This document shows, one piece after another, positions 15,109 to 24,151 of a DNA stretch of 32,547 nucleotides. This stretch comes from an uncultured Brevinema sp. Lineage in GTDB: Bacteria; Spirochaetota; Brevinematia; Brevinematales; Brevinemataceae. The notes beneath the pieces were generated by a model. That model searched no databases. It was not told the DNA's origin and saw nothing but the letters and a program-made list of their open reading frames with translations. The stretch's first letter is position 1, and every line of letters starts with the position of its first letter. The stretch lies in NCBI GenBank assembly GCA_947036575.1, contig CAMQSH010000003.1, positions 1 to 32,547 of the forward strand, in the 5' to 3' direction. The position numbers and the translations under genes were made by a program.

Positions 15109-15957
15109 TTAAATTATATTTGTTTCTTCACTATTAAATTTGAGATTGTAGTGTTTTTTAGTATTCACATACATATCTATATAGATCTTTTGAAAATTTG
15201 TATTAGGGGGTAGGTATTTACTAGGAGGATTGTCACTTTTTTTATTATTTTCTGTAGATCGAATAGGTAACAATCCTGAATCTATATTAATATTAAGAAA
15301 ATCTTTTTTTTGTTTTTTTGTCCAATTTGTATGAGTTCGAAAAGCTTCAGCAATTGATACTACATGATCTATTTGTAAATAGTTAGTATTTGTAGAATAA
15401 CTATGTGTATAAGGATCATACTGCAAATTATAATGTGAGTAGTTAAGGTTTGTAGTATATCTATCGGTGAAGTGATCATACCATAATCCAGATTTTACAG
15501 TGTAATTTTTATTTGCTGTAAAAATAATGGAGGTATTGGTAATTATTTGTTTATTACTGGTGATGATTTGAAAAAAACTATTAGAGAGGTGAGTTCTTTT
15601 TAATGTTTTATATCTATATATCTTAGTATTCGCTTTCCATTTATTTATGGGTGTATTATTAGTATGAGTATTAGTAATTTTTTTGGTAGTTATATTGGTA
15701 ATTGGATTAAAGTTTGTTGAACAGATAAAAGTTTTATTAGTATAATTAGTAATAGAAAAATTACTTTTAGAAGTATAGATATTAGTGAGATATTCTTTTT
15801 TTAGGTGGTCAAAATAAATTTCAGAATGTGTTGGAAGTGAAGGAGTGGAATTACTTGGTGATATTGTATAGACAATACTATATCGTGGTATCTTAATCTT
15901 GAAAGGATATTGGGTATGTATATAAATCGGGGATATTAATAAAAAGAGGGAAAGCAT
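15109..15957 (-). CDS. predicted secreted HNH-type nuclease (DUF1524/GmrSD C-terminal-like)
   Basis: A 282-aa protein with a hydrophobic N terminus (MLSLFLLISPIYI) that looks like a signal peptide. Residues about 40-150 are low-complexity, very rich in Asn, Thr, Ile and Lys. The C-terminal 125 residues match exported HNH nucleases: GLWYDHFTDRYT, then IDHVVSIAEAF (Asp197, His198), WTKKQKKDF, ENNKKSDNPPSKYLPP. The usual Trp of WLPP is Tyr here. A 60-base tandem duplication covers the segment just before the DH motif. Composition differs sharply from its neighbours, suggesting foreign origin or relaxed constraint. The ribosome site is weak. It could serve DNA scavenging or act as a toxin; no immunity gene is seen. 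Confidence 0.6.
   Translation of the reverse strand: MLSLFLLISPIYIHTQYPFKIKIPRYSIVYTISPSNSTPSLPTHSEIYFDHLKKEYLTNIYTSKSNFSITNYTNKTFICSTNFNPITNITTKKITNTHTNNTPINKWKANTKIYRYKTLKRTHLSNSFFQIITSNKQIITNTSIIFTANKNYTVKSGLWYDHFTDRYTTNLNYSHYNLQYDPYTHSYSTNTNYLQIDHVVSIAEAFRTHTNWTKKQKKDFLNINIDSGLLPIRSTENNKKSDNPPSKYLPPNTNFQKIYIDMYVNTKKHYNLKFNSEETNII
15380..15499 (-). repeat. 60-bp tandem duplication inside the HNH gene
   Basis: TAGTTAGTATTTGTAG at 15380 and TAGTTAAGGTTTGTAG at 15440 begin two diverged copies with a 60-base period. In the protein they give WYDHFTDRYTTNLNY and QYDPYTHSYSTNTNY. Confidence 0.55.
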
Positions 15958-16003
15958 TAAATAACTCTAAATATGAAATTCCCCAATATCATATTTATAA
16001 GTT

Positions 16004-16032
16004 ACTATAGCATAAATCACAAAATAATGCAA
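16004..16032 (-). promoter_or_regulatory. promoter of the HNH gene
   Basis: TTGCAT (16027-16032), 17 bases, TATAGT (16004-16009) on the minus strand; a second overlapping candidate, TTGTGA-17-TATAAA, lies slightly downstream. Confidence 0.5.
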
Positions 16033-16050
16033 AATATTTCTTTAAAACTA

Positions 16051-16079
16051 TTGCATTTTTATGAAAAAAAATGTATTAT
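16051..16079 (+). promoter_or_regulatory. promoter of the dnaN operon
   Basis: TTGCAT (16051-16056), 17 bases, TATTAT (16074-16079), 34 bases before the dnaN start. Confidence 0.65.
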
Positions 16080-16113
16080 TTACTAGTCATATTATATATA
16101 TTGGAGACATGTA

Positions 16114-17238
16114 ATGAAATTTACCGTAAACAAAGATGAGTTCTTAAAAGCCTTGACAATATCGGATTCGATTATATATCCAAGAACCCCATTAAGTATC
16201 TTATTAAATATTTATCTTGAAGTACATAATGATGGTCAAATCATTATTCAAAGTTATAATGGTGATCATGGTGTTAAAGTAGAAGCAACAGCAAAAGTAG
16301 AAGAAGCTGGAAAAATCAGCTTACTATCTAAAAAATTATTAGAAATTATACGTAATATTCCTAATGATACTATTTGTATAGAACAAAAACCAGGTGAATT
16401 AGAAGTAGTTATTCATCCTGAAGGTAAAAAATCACCTATTTTTCGTTTGAATGGTGTTTCAGCTGAAACTTATCCTACTTTTAAAGAATTTAATTGGGAT
16501 AGTTATATCAAACTCAATCAAGGAACACTCAGAGAATTAATTACTTCCACAGAATTTGCTGTGTCTACAGATCAATCTCAAATTGCTTTTACAGGTACTT
16601 TTATCACAGAAAGTTCTGATGGTATTTTATCTTTTGTTACTACAGATGGTAAAAGATTAGCAGTAATTTCAAAAGCTATAGAAGAAAAAGAAGGCGAAGT
16701 TTTAACAGATATTATTGTTCCACAAAGAATTCTAAAAACTATTAGTGATTCCTTAGGACAAGGTGAAGTATTATTTGCTGTACACAATGGTCAAGCTTAT
16801 TTTAAAGTGAATAATACCTATGTCTTTACAAATCTTGTTGAAGGAAAATTTCCTAATTATAGAGATGTTATCCCAGCACAAAGTACTTCAACACTAACAG
16901 TCGATGCAAGTGCTTTAATTGCTTGTTTACAACAAGTTGCTATTATGTCTGATAATGAATCTGGGCGTGTAAAATTAGATGTTGAAGGTAATCAGTTAGT
17001 GATTACAGGTGTTACTGTTCATGGTAATAGTAACGCATCTGTCGAAATTGGGGAAGTGACAGAAGGTCAAAATGTAGTGTCAATAGCAGTAAATCATAAA
17101 GCACTAACAGACTTCTTACGTAATATTCAAGGTAAAAATGTACTCATATCGATTAATTCTTCAGGCAGTCCTATTTTGTTAAAGCCTGCTGGTGAGAGTG
17201 ATTATGAATATATTACGATGCCAATGAAAAATAATTAA
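16114..17238 (+). CDS. dnaN: DNA polymerase III subunit beta (sliding clamp)
   Basis: A 374-aa clamp subunit of normal length with three clamp folds. Recognisable segments are MKFTVNKDEFLKAL at the start, the middle FVTTDGKRLAVIS motif (about residue 173), LVEGKFPNYRDVIP (about 245) and the C-terminal YITMPMKNN, which forms part of the partner-peptide pocket. It rings DNA and tethers the replicative polymerase and repair enzymes. Ribosome site GGAG. In most bacteria dnaN sits in dnaA-dnaN-recF; here it heads a unit with a CBS protein and surE, without dnaA or recF in the window. Confidence 0.95.
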   Translation: MKFTVNKDEFLKALTISDSIIYPRTPLSILLNIYLEVHNDGQIIIQSYNGDHGVKVEATAKVEEAGKISLLSKKLLEIIRNIPNDTICIEQKPGELEVVIHPEGKKSPIFRLNGVSAETYPTFKEFNWDSYIKLNQGTLRELITSTEFAVSTDQSQIAFTGTFITESSDGILSFVTTDGKRLAVISKAIEEKEGEVLTDIIVPQRILKTISDSLGQGEVLFAVHNGQAYFKVNNTYVFTNLVEGKFPNYRDVIPAQSTSTLTVDASALIACLQQVAIMSDNESGRVKLDVEGNQLVITGVTVHGNSNASVEIGEVTEGQNVVSIAVNHKALTDFLRNIQGKNVLISINSSGSPILLKPAGESDYEYITMPMKNN

Positions 17239-17264
17239 TAAAATTGAATTAAGGAAATATAAAA

Positions 17265-17960
17265 ATGGAAAGTGATAGTAGTAGGTGTAATAAAGAAAAT
17301 TTTATTACACTATTAGAAGGATTTGAAGCAGAAGATGTTTTAACGCCTATTTCAATGACTCAATTAATCAATATAGAAGATAGCTATGAAGAAATCATAG
17401 AGATCATTTCTAATTCATCTCATTATTGTTATCCTGTTTATAAAGATGGGATAGATAATATTTTGGGTATCCTCTATATTCGAGATCTATTAATTAATAA
17501 ATCAGAACCTTTTGATTTGTATTCTCTTTTACATTATCCTATATTTATATCTGAAAACAAAAGTTTACTAGAAATACTAAAAGAATTTAAACAAAAAGAA
17601 ACTAGTTTTGCTATTGTTGTTGATGAACACGGTGCTGTTCGTGGTACTGTTACAAGTACAGATATTCTCAATAGTTTTTGTGATAGTAATGCTTCTGAAG
17701 CATCCTTACAAGATCTTGTCAAAATACAAGGAAATGACTATCTTATAAATGCACGTTTTCCTTTGGATGAATTTAATAAAAAATTCGATCAAGAGTTAAA
17801 AGGTGAAGACTGTGATAGTTTGGGTGGATTTGTTATTGAACAATTTTCTTATGTTCCTCAATTAGGGGAAGTGCTAACTATAAATAATATGGTTATTACT
17901 ATTTCACAAACTGAAGGTGCAAAACTTCAAGAACTGACTGTTAATTTTAATACAAAATAG
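17265..17960 (+). CDS. CBS-domain protein, TlyC/CorC-like, without membrane domain
   Basis: This 231-aa protein has a pair of CBS domains (about residues 25-145; VYKDGIDNILGILYIRDLL and IVVDEHGAVRGTVTSTDIL) followed by a CorC/HlyC-type C-terminal domain (about 150-228; YLINARFPLDEFN, DSLGGFVIEQF, GEVLTINN). This matches the soluble part of magnesium/cobalt efflux proteins and the spirochaetal TlyC 'haemolysins'. The DUF21 membrane domain of full-length transporters is absent, so it is soluble and probably senses adenine nucleotides. It starts 26 bases after dnaN and ends 8 bases before surE. The haemolysin name should not be taken as function. Confidence 0.85.
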   Translation: MESDSSRCNKENFITLLEGFEAEDVLTPISMTQLINIEDSYEEIIEIISNSSHYCYPVYKDGIDNILGILYIRDLLINKSEPFDLYSLLHYPIFISENKSLLEILKEFKQKETSFAIVVDEHGAVRGTVTSTDILNSFCDSNASEASLQDLVKIQGNDYLINARFPLDEFNKKFDQELKGEDCDSLGGFVIEQFSYVPQLGEVLTINNMVITISQTEGAKLQELTVNFNTK

Positions 17961-17968
17961 GAGCTATT

Positions 17969-18757
17969 ATGAAAATTTTATTTATCAATGATGATGGATA
18001 TGATGCTATAGGAATTCAAACATTATATAAAGCTTTTGTTAATCATTATGATTCCTACATGTGTGCTCCTCTTACTCATAAAAGTGCTTTTAGCCATGCT
18101 ATTAATTATTATGATCATCTAGAATTAAAACCTCTTTCTGATGGTATAAAAGGGTTTGCTCTTGATGGGACACCAGCAGATTGTGCGAGAGCATCATTAC
18201 AAGGATTATTCAAAGAAAAATTTGATCTTGTATTATCTGGTATTAATTATGGAGTTAATGCAGCCCAAGATATTTTTTATTCTGGTACTGTTGCTGCTGC
18301 TAGGGAATCTACTTTTCATGGTGTAATGGCTATAGCAACTTCTCTTCATCTTCAGGATTCAGCGGGTCATGTTATTACTGATGATATACAAAACAAATTT
18401 GCTTATGCTGCTGAAATGACTAAAAGAATAGTTGATACCTTGCCAAAAGAATTACTTCAATACAAAGAATCTCTTATTAATATTAATTTTCCAGCTACAA
18501 TGCCTGCTAAAGGGATTAAACTTACTACTCTTGGATTACATGGATACAAAACAGAATTGGAACATTCTTCTAAAGATAATAAAGATTATGTAAAAATTAA
18601 TACTGTTGATAAAAGTGTGGGTACAGGACCAGGGACTGATGTATATCATTTGAATGAAGGATATATTGTTGTTACTGCTCTACACAAAGGTATTAGCTAT
18701 GATGAAATTTTACAAAGTAAACTTGCTTTTATAGAAAAAATTTCAACTGCTCTTTAA
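17969..18757 (+). CDS. surE: 5'/3'-nucleotidase SurE
   Basis: A 262-aa metal-dependent nucleoside monophosphatase of usual length. The metal ligands of the family are all visible: NDDG with Asp8 and Asp9, Ser39 in HKSAFSHA, and Asn93 in SGINYG. GTPADCARASL also fits. It hydrolyses nucleoside 5'- and 3'-monophosphates in the cytoplasm, with a role in survival under stress in species studied. Ribosome site GGAG, 8 bases after the CBS gene, so the last gene of the dnaN unit. The C terminus is ordinary. Confidence 0.94.
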   Translation: MKILFINDDGYDAIGIQTLYKAFVNHYDSYMCAPLTHKSAFSHAINYYDHLELKPLSDGIKGFALDGTPADCARASLQGLFKEKFDLVLSGINYGVNAAQDIFYSGTVAAARESTFHGVMAIATSLHLQDSAGHVITDDIQNKFAYAAEMTKRIVDTLPKELLQYKESLININFPATMPAKGIKLTTLGLHGYKTELEHSSKDNKDYVKINTVDKSVGTGPGTDVYHLNEGYIVVTALHKGISYDEILQSKLAFIEKISTAL

Positions 18758-18780
18758 TTTTATACAAAAATGTTTATTAA

Positions 18781-18807
18781 AAAAGGACTCTTAGAGTCCT
18801 TTTTTTG
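18781..18807. terminator. bidirectional intrinsic terminator
   Basis: Perfect 10-bp stem AAAAGGACTC/GAGTCCTTTT with a three-base loop and T-runs on both strands. Separates surE from the convergent ATP-grasp fusion gene. Confidence 0.85.
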
Positions 18808-18826
18808 ATTTGAAATATAATTAGGA

Positions 18827-21097
18827 TTATAAATTAGGATTTTGAGGATCAAAGATAATATCTTTTCTTTCTTGTAATTCTTTAATAGAAGACACACCTA
18901 ATAAAAGCATTTGACTATAAATTTGTTTTTTGATATTATTGAGATAAGCAGTGATAGCTTCATATCCTCCACCAACAGCATGTGTAGCAACAGGTCTTCC
19001 TATCAGGACAGCATCAGCGCCCAAACTAATTGCTTTGATAACATCTGATCCGGATCTAATAGCACCATCAACTAGTATAATAGCTTTATCGCCAATAGCT
19101 TTTTTTATATGAGGAAGCATATCTATAGGTAAAGGAAAAGAATCACCAATACGCCCTCCATGAGAAGAAACGATAATATGTGTTGCCCCAGCTTCAACTG
19201 CTTTAAGAGCATCTGAAACAGAGAGGACTCCCTTAATAATAAATGGTAAATCATAAGTTTGGGATAGTTCTTTTAATTCTGATGTTGTTTTGGGAGTAGT
19301 TTCTTGTCCTAGATTGGAGAATGTTTTTAAGCCGATACCATCAATGTCTGTTCCAAATCCCAAGGCTCCAGCTTCTACAGCTAATTGATAACGTAATTTT
19401 ATAAAATCTAAATCTTTTCTCGGCTTACAAATAATTACAGAATGTCCAAAGTTTTCTAAAATTGCTTGTGCTACATGAGGAAATAAGTCAGGGTCTGCAG
19501 GATCTGGGGTGAAAGCGATGGTTCCTGCATGCTTGGCACCTTTTATGAAGGCTCTTTGTAAATCTAATTCTGTAATAGCATTATTATAATTAATTTTTCC
19601 TCCACCAATAGGAGCAACTAAAACAGGCATAGATAGCTGTCTATCAAACATTTTTATAGAAGTATCTACAGTGATATTTTCATGAATATAATTAGGCATG
19701 ATTTTAATTTGTTTAAATCTATTATAAGCTTGGATAAATGCTTCACCAGTACCAACTCCACCAACACCTGGTATTTGACCTCGACACCAAACTCCATCAC
19801 AAGCTTTACAGACAATACATACAGTCTTTAGTAAGTTTCTTGCCTGTTTTTCACTATTTTGGATAATTGCAGTGTAATCGCTAGTATTTTCGACTTCTAT
19901 TTTAATAGATGCTAGAGTTTTGTTAATTGCTCTTAATGCAAGCTCTCTTGTAGGTGCGGTAGCAATAATATTACCTTGTTTATCAAGATTGTTTTTTGGA
20001 TAGTAGACAATATCTCCTACTTGAGCTTTGATAGAAAAGTGAGAAATATATTCTTGTTCCAAAATGTTATCAGGAATAGACATACTTATTACTTTGCCTG
20101 GAGGTAGAATAATAGCTCTTTCTATACTGGTAAAATTTTTAGTAGGGGTGAGTTCAGGAATTTTCTCTCCTAAGGCAGTTTTGACCATATATTCATGGAG
20201 AGGAATTCCTGTTGCAAAAGGAAAAGTGTGGGAAGACATAAATCCACCAGATAAACGAGCAGCAATTTCTATAACCCAAGTTTTATCTTTAGATATTTTG
20301 AGGTCTGCCTTAGCTGCACCGTGACTGAGCCTCAAAGCTTTGATACCATCTCTAAAAGTAAAAATCGCTCTTTCTAACCATTCGTTATTCAAGCTTGAGG
20401 GCAAGATATGTCCTGTTTCTACAAAATAAGGAGAGTATTCGATAATTCTATCTCCAATACCTGTAATAGTAATAATTCCATCATTAATAAGTGCATCAAT
20501 ACTTAATTCATGAGCATCTATATATTCTTCTATAAGGATTTCTGGAAAGTCTCTATTATTTTCTTGGGCTAGAGTAATAGCAGCTGTTAGTTCTTCTACA
20601 GATTTAACAAGAGAAACTCCTCTAGCACCCATATTTCTTGTTGGTTTAACTACACAAACATGATCTAATTCTTCAAAAAAAGACAAAGCTTCTTCTAAAT
20701 TAGTAATTTTTTTGTATAAAGGAATAGGGACCCCAGCGTTTTCAAATGCTTTACGCATTAAGGCTTTGTCGCTAGCATTCAATGCAGCATTAGGGTGATG
20801 CCCTGGTAAATCAAAATGATGGGCAATGGTAGCTACTGTATAAGAAGCGTCAGTCCCAGCTGTTGCAACTCCGTGGATATCACCTTTTAGGCTTACATAT
20901 TCTTGGACTTTTTCTAAGCTTTCTTGAGCATCCATAGTATTAGCAATGATAAAATCATCAGAAAACTCAAAACCTACAGCTTCGGGATTTTGATCAGTAG
21001 CGATTACTCTTAATCCAAGATTTTTTGCTGCTTTGATGAGAGGTATTTGTAATTCACCTGCCCCTATAACGATAAATTGTTTGTCTGAATAGGACAT
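18827..21097 (-). CDS. fusion of an ATP-grasp ligase with an FMN-dependent alpha-hydroxy-acid dehydrogenase
   Basis: A 756-aa two-enzyme protein. Residues 1-415 are an ATP-grasp ligase: pre-ATP-grasp fold (FIVIGAGELQIPLIKAAK), ATP-binding CVVKPTRNMGARGVSLV, and the metal-binding WVIEIAARLSGGF. Residues about 420-756 are a lactate/glycolate-oxidase-type FMN enzyme: Lys622 (IIKGV), the catalytic His646-Gly-Gly-Arg649 pair, LVDGAIRSGSDV and LIGRP. Between them is a Cys cluster (Cys427, 430, 433, 438) followed by PGVGGVGTG, as found at the N terminus of anaerobe alpha-hydroxy-acid oxidising proteins. Both active sites look complete. The fusion suggests that one domain's product is the other's substrate. 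Last gene of a three-gene unit, 9 bases after the TPR gene, with ribosome site AGAGG. Confidence 0.85.
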   Translation of the reverse strand: MSYSDKQFIVIGAGELQIPLIKAAKNLGLRVIATDQNPEAVGFEFSDDFIIANTMDAQESLEKVQEYVSLKGDIHGVATAGTDASYTVATIAHHFDLPGHHPNAALNASDKALMRKAFENAGVPIPLYKKITNLEEALSFFEELDHVCVVKPTRNMGARGVSLVKSVEELTAAITLAQENNRDFPEILIEEYIDAHELSIDALINDGIITITGIGDRIIEYSPYFVETGHILPSSLNNEWLERAIFTFRDGIKALRLSHGAAKADLKISKDKTWVIEIAARLSGGFMSSHTFPFATGIPLHEYMVKTALGEKIPELTPTKNFTSIERAIILPPGKVISMSIPDNILEQEYISHFSIKAQVGDIVYYPKNNLDKQGNIIATAPTRELALRAINKTLASIKIEVENTSDYTAIIQNSEKQARNLLKTVCIVCKACDGVWCRGQIPGVGGVGTGEAFIQAYNRFKQIKIMPNYIHENITVDTSIKMFDRQLSMPVLVAPIGGGKINYNNAITELDLQRAFIKGAKHAGTIAFTPDPADPDLFPHVAQAILENFGHSVIICKPRKDLDFIKLRYQLAVEAGALGFGTDIDGIGLKTFSNLGQETTPKTTSELKELSQTYDLPFIIKGVLSVSDALKAVEAGATHIIVSSHGGRIGDSFPLPIDMLPHIKKAIGDKAIILVDGAIRSGSDVIKAISLGADAVLIGRPVATHAVGGGYEAITAYLNNIKKQIYSQMLLLGVSSIKELQERKDIIFDPQNPNL

Positions 21098-21106
21098 GTA
21101 TACCTC

Positions 21107-23074
21107 TTAATTATTCTCAGCATTGGAAAAATCCACAGTGTTTTTATGACGGATTTGACTAATCTGATCAACATTTTTAATAACATTTGTAGATGGAATA
21201 TTTGTTTTTTTATCCTTAGTAGTATTGGTATTTAACGAAGGCACAAACTCTATAGGAATAATAAAAGCAGATTTAATATCAATGAGTGATAAAGGGGTAG
21301 TATTTTGCTTTATCGTAGCGGTATAAGGTGTGATAGCAGTTACCGTTGCTGTTGTAAGAGGAATAAAATTTTTATCAAGGATGGCGACAGTTGAATTTTT
21401 AGTTAGATCATAAGCCGTCCCCAAACTGATCTCAAAACTCGAATCTGCTAAACGTGAATTAATATAACCAATAGTAGGAAGAAATTGTGAAATATTTACA
21501 ATTAAATTTATGAGATTTTCTGTTAATCGTTGTGAAGTAAAAGCATGCTGAAGTTTTTTAATTAACAATCCATTTTTATCAAATACTTCAATATCTAATA
21601 CTGAATTATCTTGATCAATCACCATACTTGTAATAGTATTATAAGTAGTATTTTGTTGAAAGATTGTCCGACTTTCTTGGACAAATTCTTTATCTCTTTC
21701 TATTACAAAATTCATGTCAGGATAAAAAAACTCTAATTCTTTAAATTCTTTTTGAATAGAAGATCCAATTCTACAAGAACTGTCTTTAATAAATATTTTA
21801 TTTGTATATTGATATAAAAGTCTTTTACTAGTATTTAATCTTTTAGTTTTTGTGAGATGATTACGTAATGCTAAAATCTTAGTTGTCAAAGGATTGCTAG
21901 TATTTTGATTAATAGCTTCTGTTAAGAGTAGATTTATAAGGTATTGATTGTTTTGAATTTTTGCATAATTAATAAGCTCATTTCGAGCTTTACTATTAGA
22001 AGGGTCTAACTTAACTATTTTTTGTAATAGAGAAAGCCTATAATAGCCAAGACCTTTTTTACGCTCTTGATTTGCTAAACCTTCAAGGTGCTTAGAAAGC
22101 TTTAATTTTAAGTCTGTATTTTCTGTTGATAATACATAATTATAAAATGCAGATATATATAATTGATTAGAAGGTTCTAACTCAAAAGCTTTTTGTAAAA
22201 ATTCATTAGCCTTATCAATGTTATTGGCAATAGAATATAAATTATATAATTTCCATTTTAATATCGCAGTATTTTGTATAGGTAATTCTGAAAGTGTTTG
22301 ATCTGTTATTTCGTAATATTTTAATGCTTTTGTATAGTTATTTTGAAAAAACGATAAATCACCAAGCAGTCTATTTCTAAGAATAGAATCACCAAAACGT
22401 GCATTTGCTTCTTCTAAGATGACAATAGCTTTGTTAGGTTCTTTATCAGAAATATAAAAATCAGCAAAGGCATCAAGTAAATATTCATTATAAGGAAAGC
22501 TTCTGATTCCATCTAAAAATATTTTTTGTGATAAAGACGAATTACGATTTTGTTGAGCAATTTTTGCTCTTAAAATAACATTTTGCCAAGAATTAGGACT
22601 ATAGTGATATGCTAATTCAGCCAAACGTTCTGCATCTTGTAGAAAATTATATTGAAGATTTAATAATGCAAATTCAGAGTACGCTTCTCCCATGTTAGGA
22701 GCTAATTTAATAGCATAAGCATAGGCATCTTGAGCATTGGTATATTTTTTTTGTGCTCTATAGATATTTCCTGCAATTACATGGTTACTAGGATTTTCTT
22801 TAGATAGTAAAATAGCTTTTTGAATATTAGTAATAGCATTGTCGTATTGATTAAAAGATAGTAATAATTCTGCATATGTTCTATAAATATTATTATCATT
22901 AGGGTTTTCTTGAAGTAATGCAGTTAAGCTAGAAATTCCTTGTGCATAATTTTTCTCAGTGATATACTCTTGGACTTGTGCTAGTTGTTCTTTTACAGAA
23001 TTACTTGTTTGAGAAAAAGAGATATTTGGGAAACAGATAGTTAGCAATAAAAAAATATATATTATAGTTTTCAT
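21107..23074 (-). CDS. exported TPR-repeat protein
   Basis: A 655-aa protein with a Sec signal peptide (hydrophobic residues 4-17, cleavage near Ser-Phe-Ser-Gln at 19-22). Residues about 30-370 are around nine to ten TPR units (NAITNIQKAILLSKENP; YTNAQDAYAYAIKLAPNMGEAYSEFALL). The C-terminal third is a separate, strand-rich region without recognised motif and has a Thr/Asn/Lys-rich tail. Its ATG overlaps the stop of the DUF2225 gene (TAATG), indicating translational coupling. It probably scaffolds a periplasmic or envelope assembly. No enzymatic residues are evident. Confidence 0.8.
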   Translation of the reverse strand: MKTIIYIFLLLTICFPNISFSQTSNSVKEQLAQVQEYITEKNYAQGISSLTALLQENPNDNNIYRTYAELLLSFNQYDNAITNIQKAILLSKENPSNHVIAGNIYRAQKKYTNAQDAYAYAIKLAPNMGEAYSEFALLNLQYNFLQDAERLAELAYHYSPNSWQNVILRAKIAQQNRNSSLSQKIFLDGIRSFPYNEYLLDAFADFYISDKEPNKAIVILEEANARFGDSILRNRLLGDLSFFQNNYTKALKYYEITDQTLSELPIQNTAILKWKLYNLYSIANNIDKANEFLQKAFELEPSNQLYISAFYNYVLSTENTDLKLKLSKHLEGLANQERKKGLGYYRLSLLQKIVKLDPSNSKARNELINYAKIQNNQYLINLLLTEAINQNTSNPLTTKILALRNHLTKTKRLNTSKRLLYQYTNKIFIKDSSCRIGSSIQKEFKELEFFYPDMNFVIERDKEFVQESRTIFQQNTTYNTITSMVIDQDNSVLDIEVFDKNGLLIKKLQHAFTSQRLTENLINLIVNISQFLPTIGYINSRLADSSFEISLGTAYDLTKNSTVAILDKNFIPLTTATVTAITPYTATIKQNTTPLSLIDIKSAFIIPIEFVPSLNTNTTKDKKTNIPSTNVIKNVDQISQIRHKNTVDFSNAENN

Positions 23075-23982
23075 TATTCCTCATCTTCCTGATTTTCGAT
23101 TTCATCGGCAACACTAGTATCAAAACCACTAGTTGCTAGTTTTTCTAATAATTTGCTTGCTTTTGTATATAAATTTTTTGAATTAACAACAAGTACGTGT
23201 GGTTTGTTTTTAGTAGATTTACCAACACCAAATATTTTTGATAAGACACGTTTTACCGTTCCGATTTTAACAATTTGTTCTTTAGGATCTAATAAATGTA
23301 CGTGTTTCATAGATAAGTATGCAATTATATATAAAAGACCGTCATATCCAAAGTTTGTATCGACATCCGGTCCCATCCATACAAATCCGTCAAAAGGTTC
23401 TTCATGAGAAAATTGTTTAGTGAGACATTCAGAATAATTAATATAAGATTGGTAATAGAGAGATTCTCTTAACTCTTTAAAATGTTCTATGTTACTTTTT
23501 TGATAAAGATCGTCTGCTAACCAAGCAGCTCTTAAAGCATATAATCCACGTCTTGCTGTTGGTGATGATTCTTTAGGGAGATGTATAGTACTTGCAAATG
23601 CCAAAATATAAGCAGCTAATCCTTCGACAGTATCTCTATATGTTGTAAAATCAATTTTTTCTCCAAAAATATCTGTTAATAATTTATCTCTATTATCTGC
23701 TTCTTGTTGGATTTCTGGTATCATAGTAGGCACTACTTTTTTTAAATCACTTAATAAACCTGAATAAAGACAAGAAGGGCATACAACAATAGGATAAATC
23801 ATAGGATTTATGATTCCGTATTTTTGAGTAGGTATGTACATACGCCTTAGTTCAATGGTGAGATCTCCTGCATTGAGACGGCCTCGTCCTGTTTGTAATT
23901 CTTCTTTTTGAAATTTAGTTTGACAAGCGGGGCAAGTGATAATATTTTTAGAAAAAAATGTAACTTGTTGTTTTTCATTCAA
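23074..23982 (-). CDS. DUF2225 zinc-binding-type protein
   Basis: A 302-aa cytoplasmic protein with two CxxC pairs (CPAC at 17-20, CPSC near 68-71) in the typical DUF2225 arrangement, followed by a helical region (GLYALRAAWLADDLY) that resembles a TPR-like fold. The family occurs in Firmicutes and spirochaetes and is uncharacterised. The start codon is TTG at 23982, supported by AAGGAG at the right spacing; the nearby ATG is in another frame. First gene of the operon with the TPR protein and the ATP-grasp/FMN fusion, so a redox- or metal-linked role in the same process is plausible but unproven. The C terminus is acidic. Confidence 0.85.
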   Translation of the reverse strand: MNEKQQVTFFSKNIITCPACQTKFQKEELQTGRGRLNAGDLTIELRRMYIPTQKYGIINPMIYPIVVCPSCLYSGLLSDLKKVVPTMIPEIQQEADNRDKLLTDIFGEKIDFTTYRDTVEGLAAYILAFASTIHLPKESSPTARRGLYALRAAWLADDLYQKSNIEHFKELRESLYYQSYINYSECLTKQFSHEEPFDGFVWMGPDVDTNFGYDGLLYIIAYLSMKHVHLLDPKEQIVKIGTVKRVLSKIFGVGKSTKNKPHVLVVNSKNLYTKASKLLEKLATSGFDTSVADEIENQEDEE

Positions 23983-24010
23983 AATGGATCTCCTTGTTAC
24001 AAAATAAATA

Positions 24011-24040
24011 ATTATATTTATTTTAATATATACATTGTAA
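24011..24040 (-). promoter_or_regulatory. promoter of the DUF2225 operon
   Basis: TTACAA (24035-24040), 18-base spacer, TATAAT (24011-24016) on the minus strand. TTGTTACAA (23994-24002) and its reverse complement TTGTAACAA (24133-24141) bracket this divergent region, with a partial copy overlapping the -35. Confidence 0.5.
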
Positions 24041-24151
24041 CGTAAATACTCTTTTTTTTCAAAAAAGTGAGCCTTTATTCTTTAAAAAAATAAATAAAGT
24101 ACGAAAATATATATAGGGATAAAATTTTTACTTTGTAACAATCGAGGTTTT

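Noticed and set aside
15109..15957. The HNH frame as a chance ORF in AT-rich DNA
   Set aside because: The low-complexity half could be spurious, but the C-terminal DHVV ... NNKKSDNPP ... YLPP order matches a real nuclease family too well.
17265..17960. Haemolysin (TlyC) as a virulence factor
   Set aside because: Only the CBS and CorC domains are visible; similarity to proteins named haemolysin does not support that activity.
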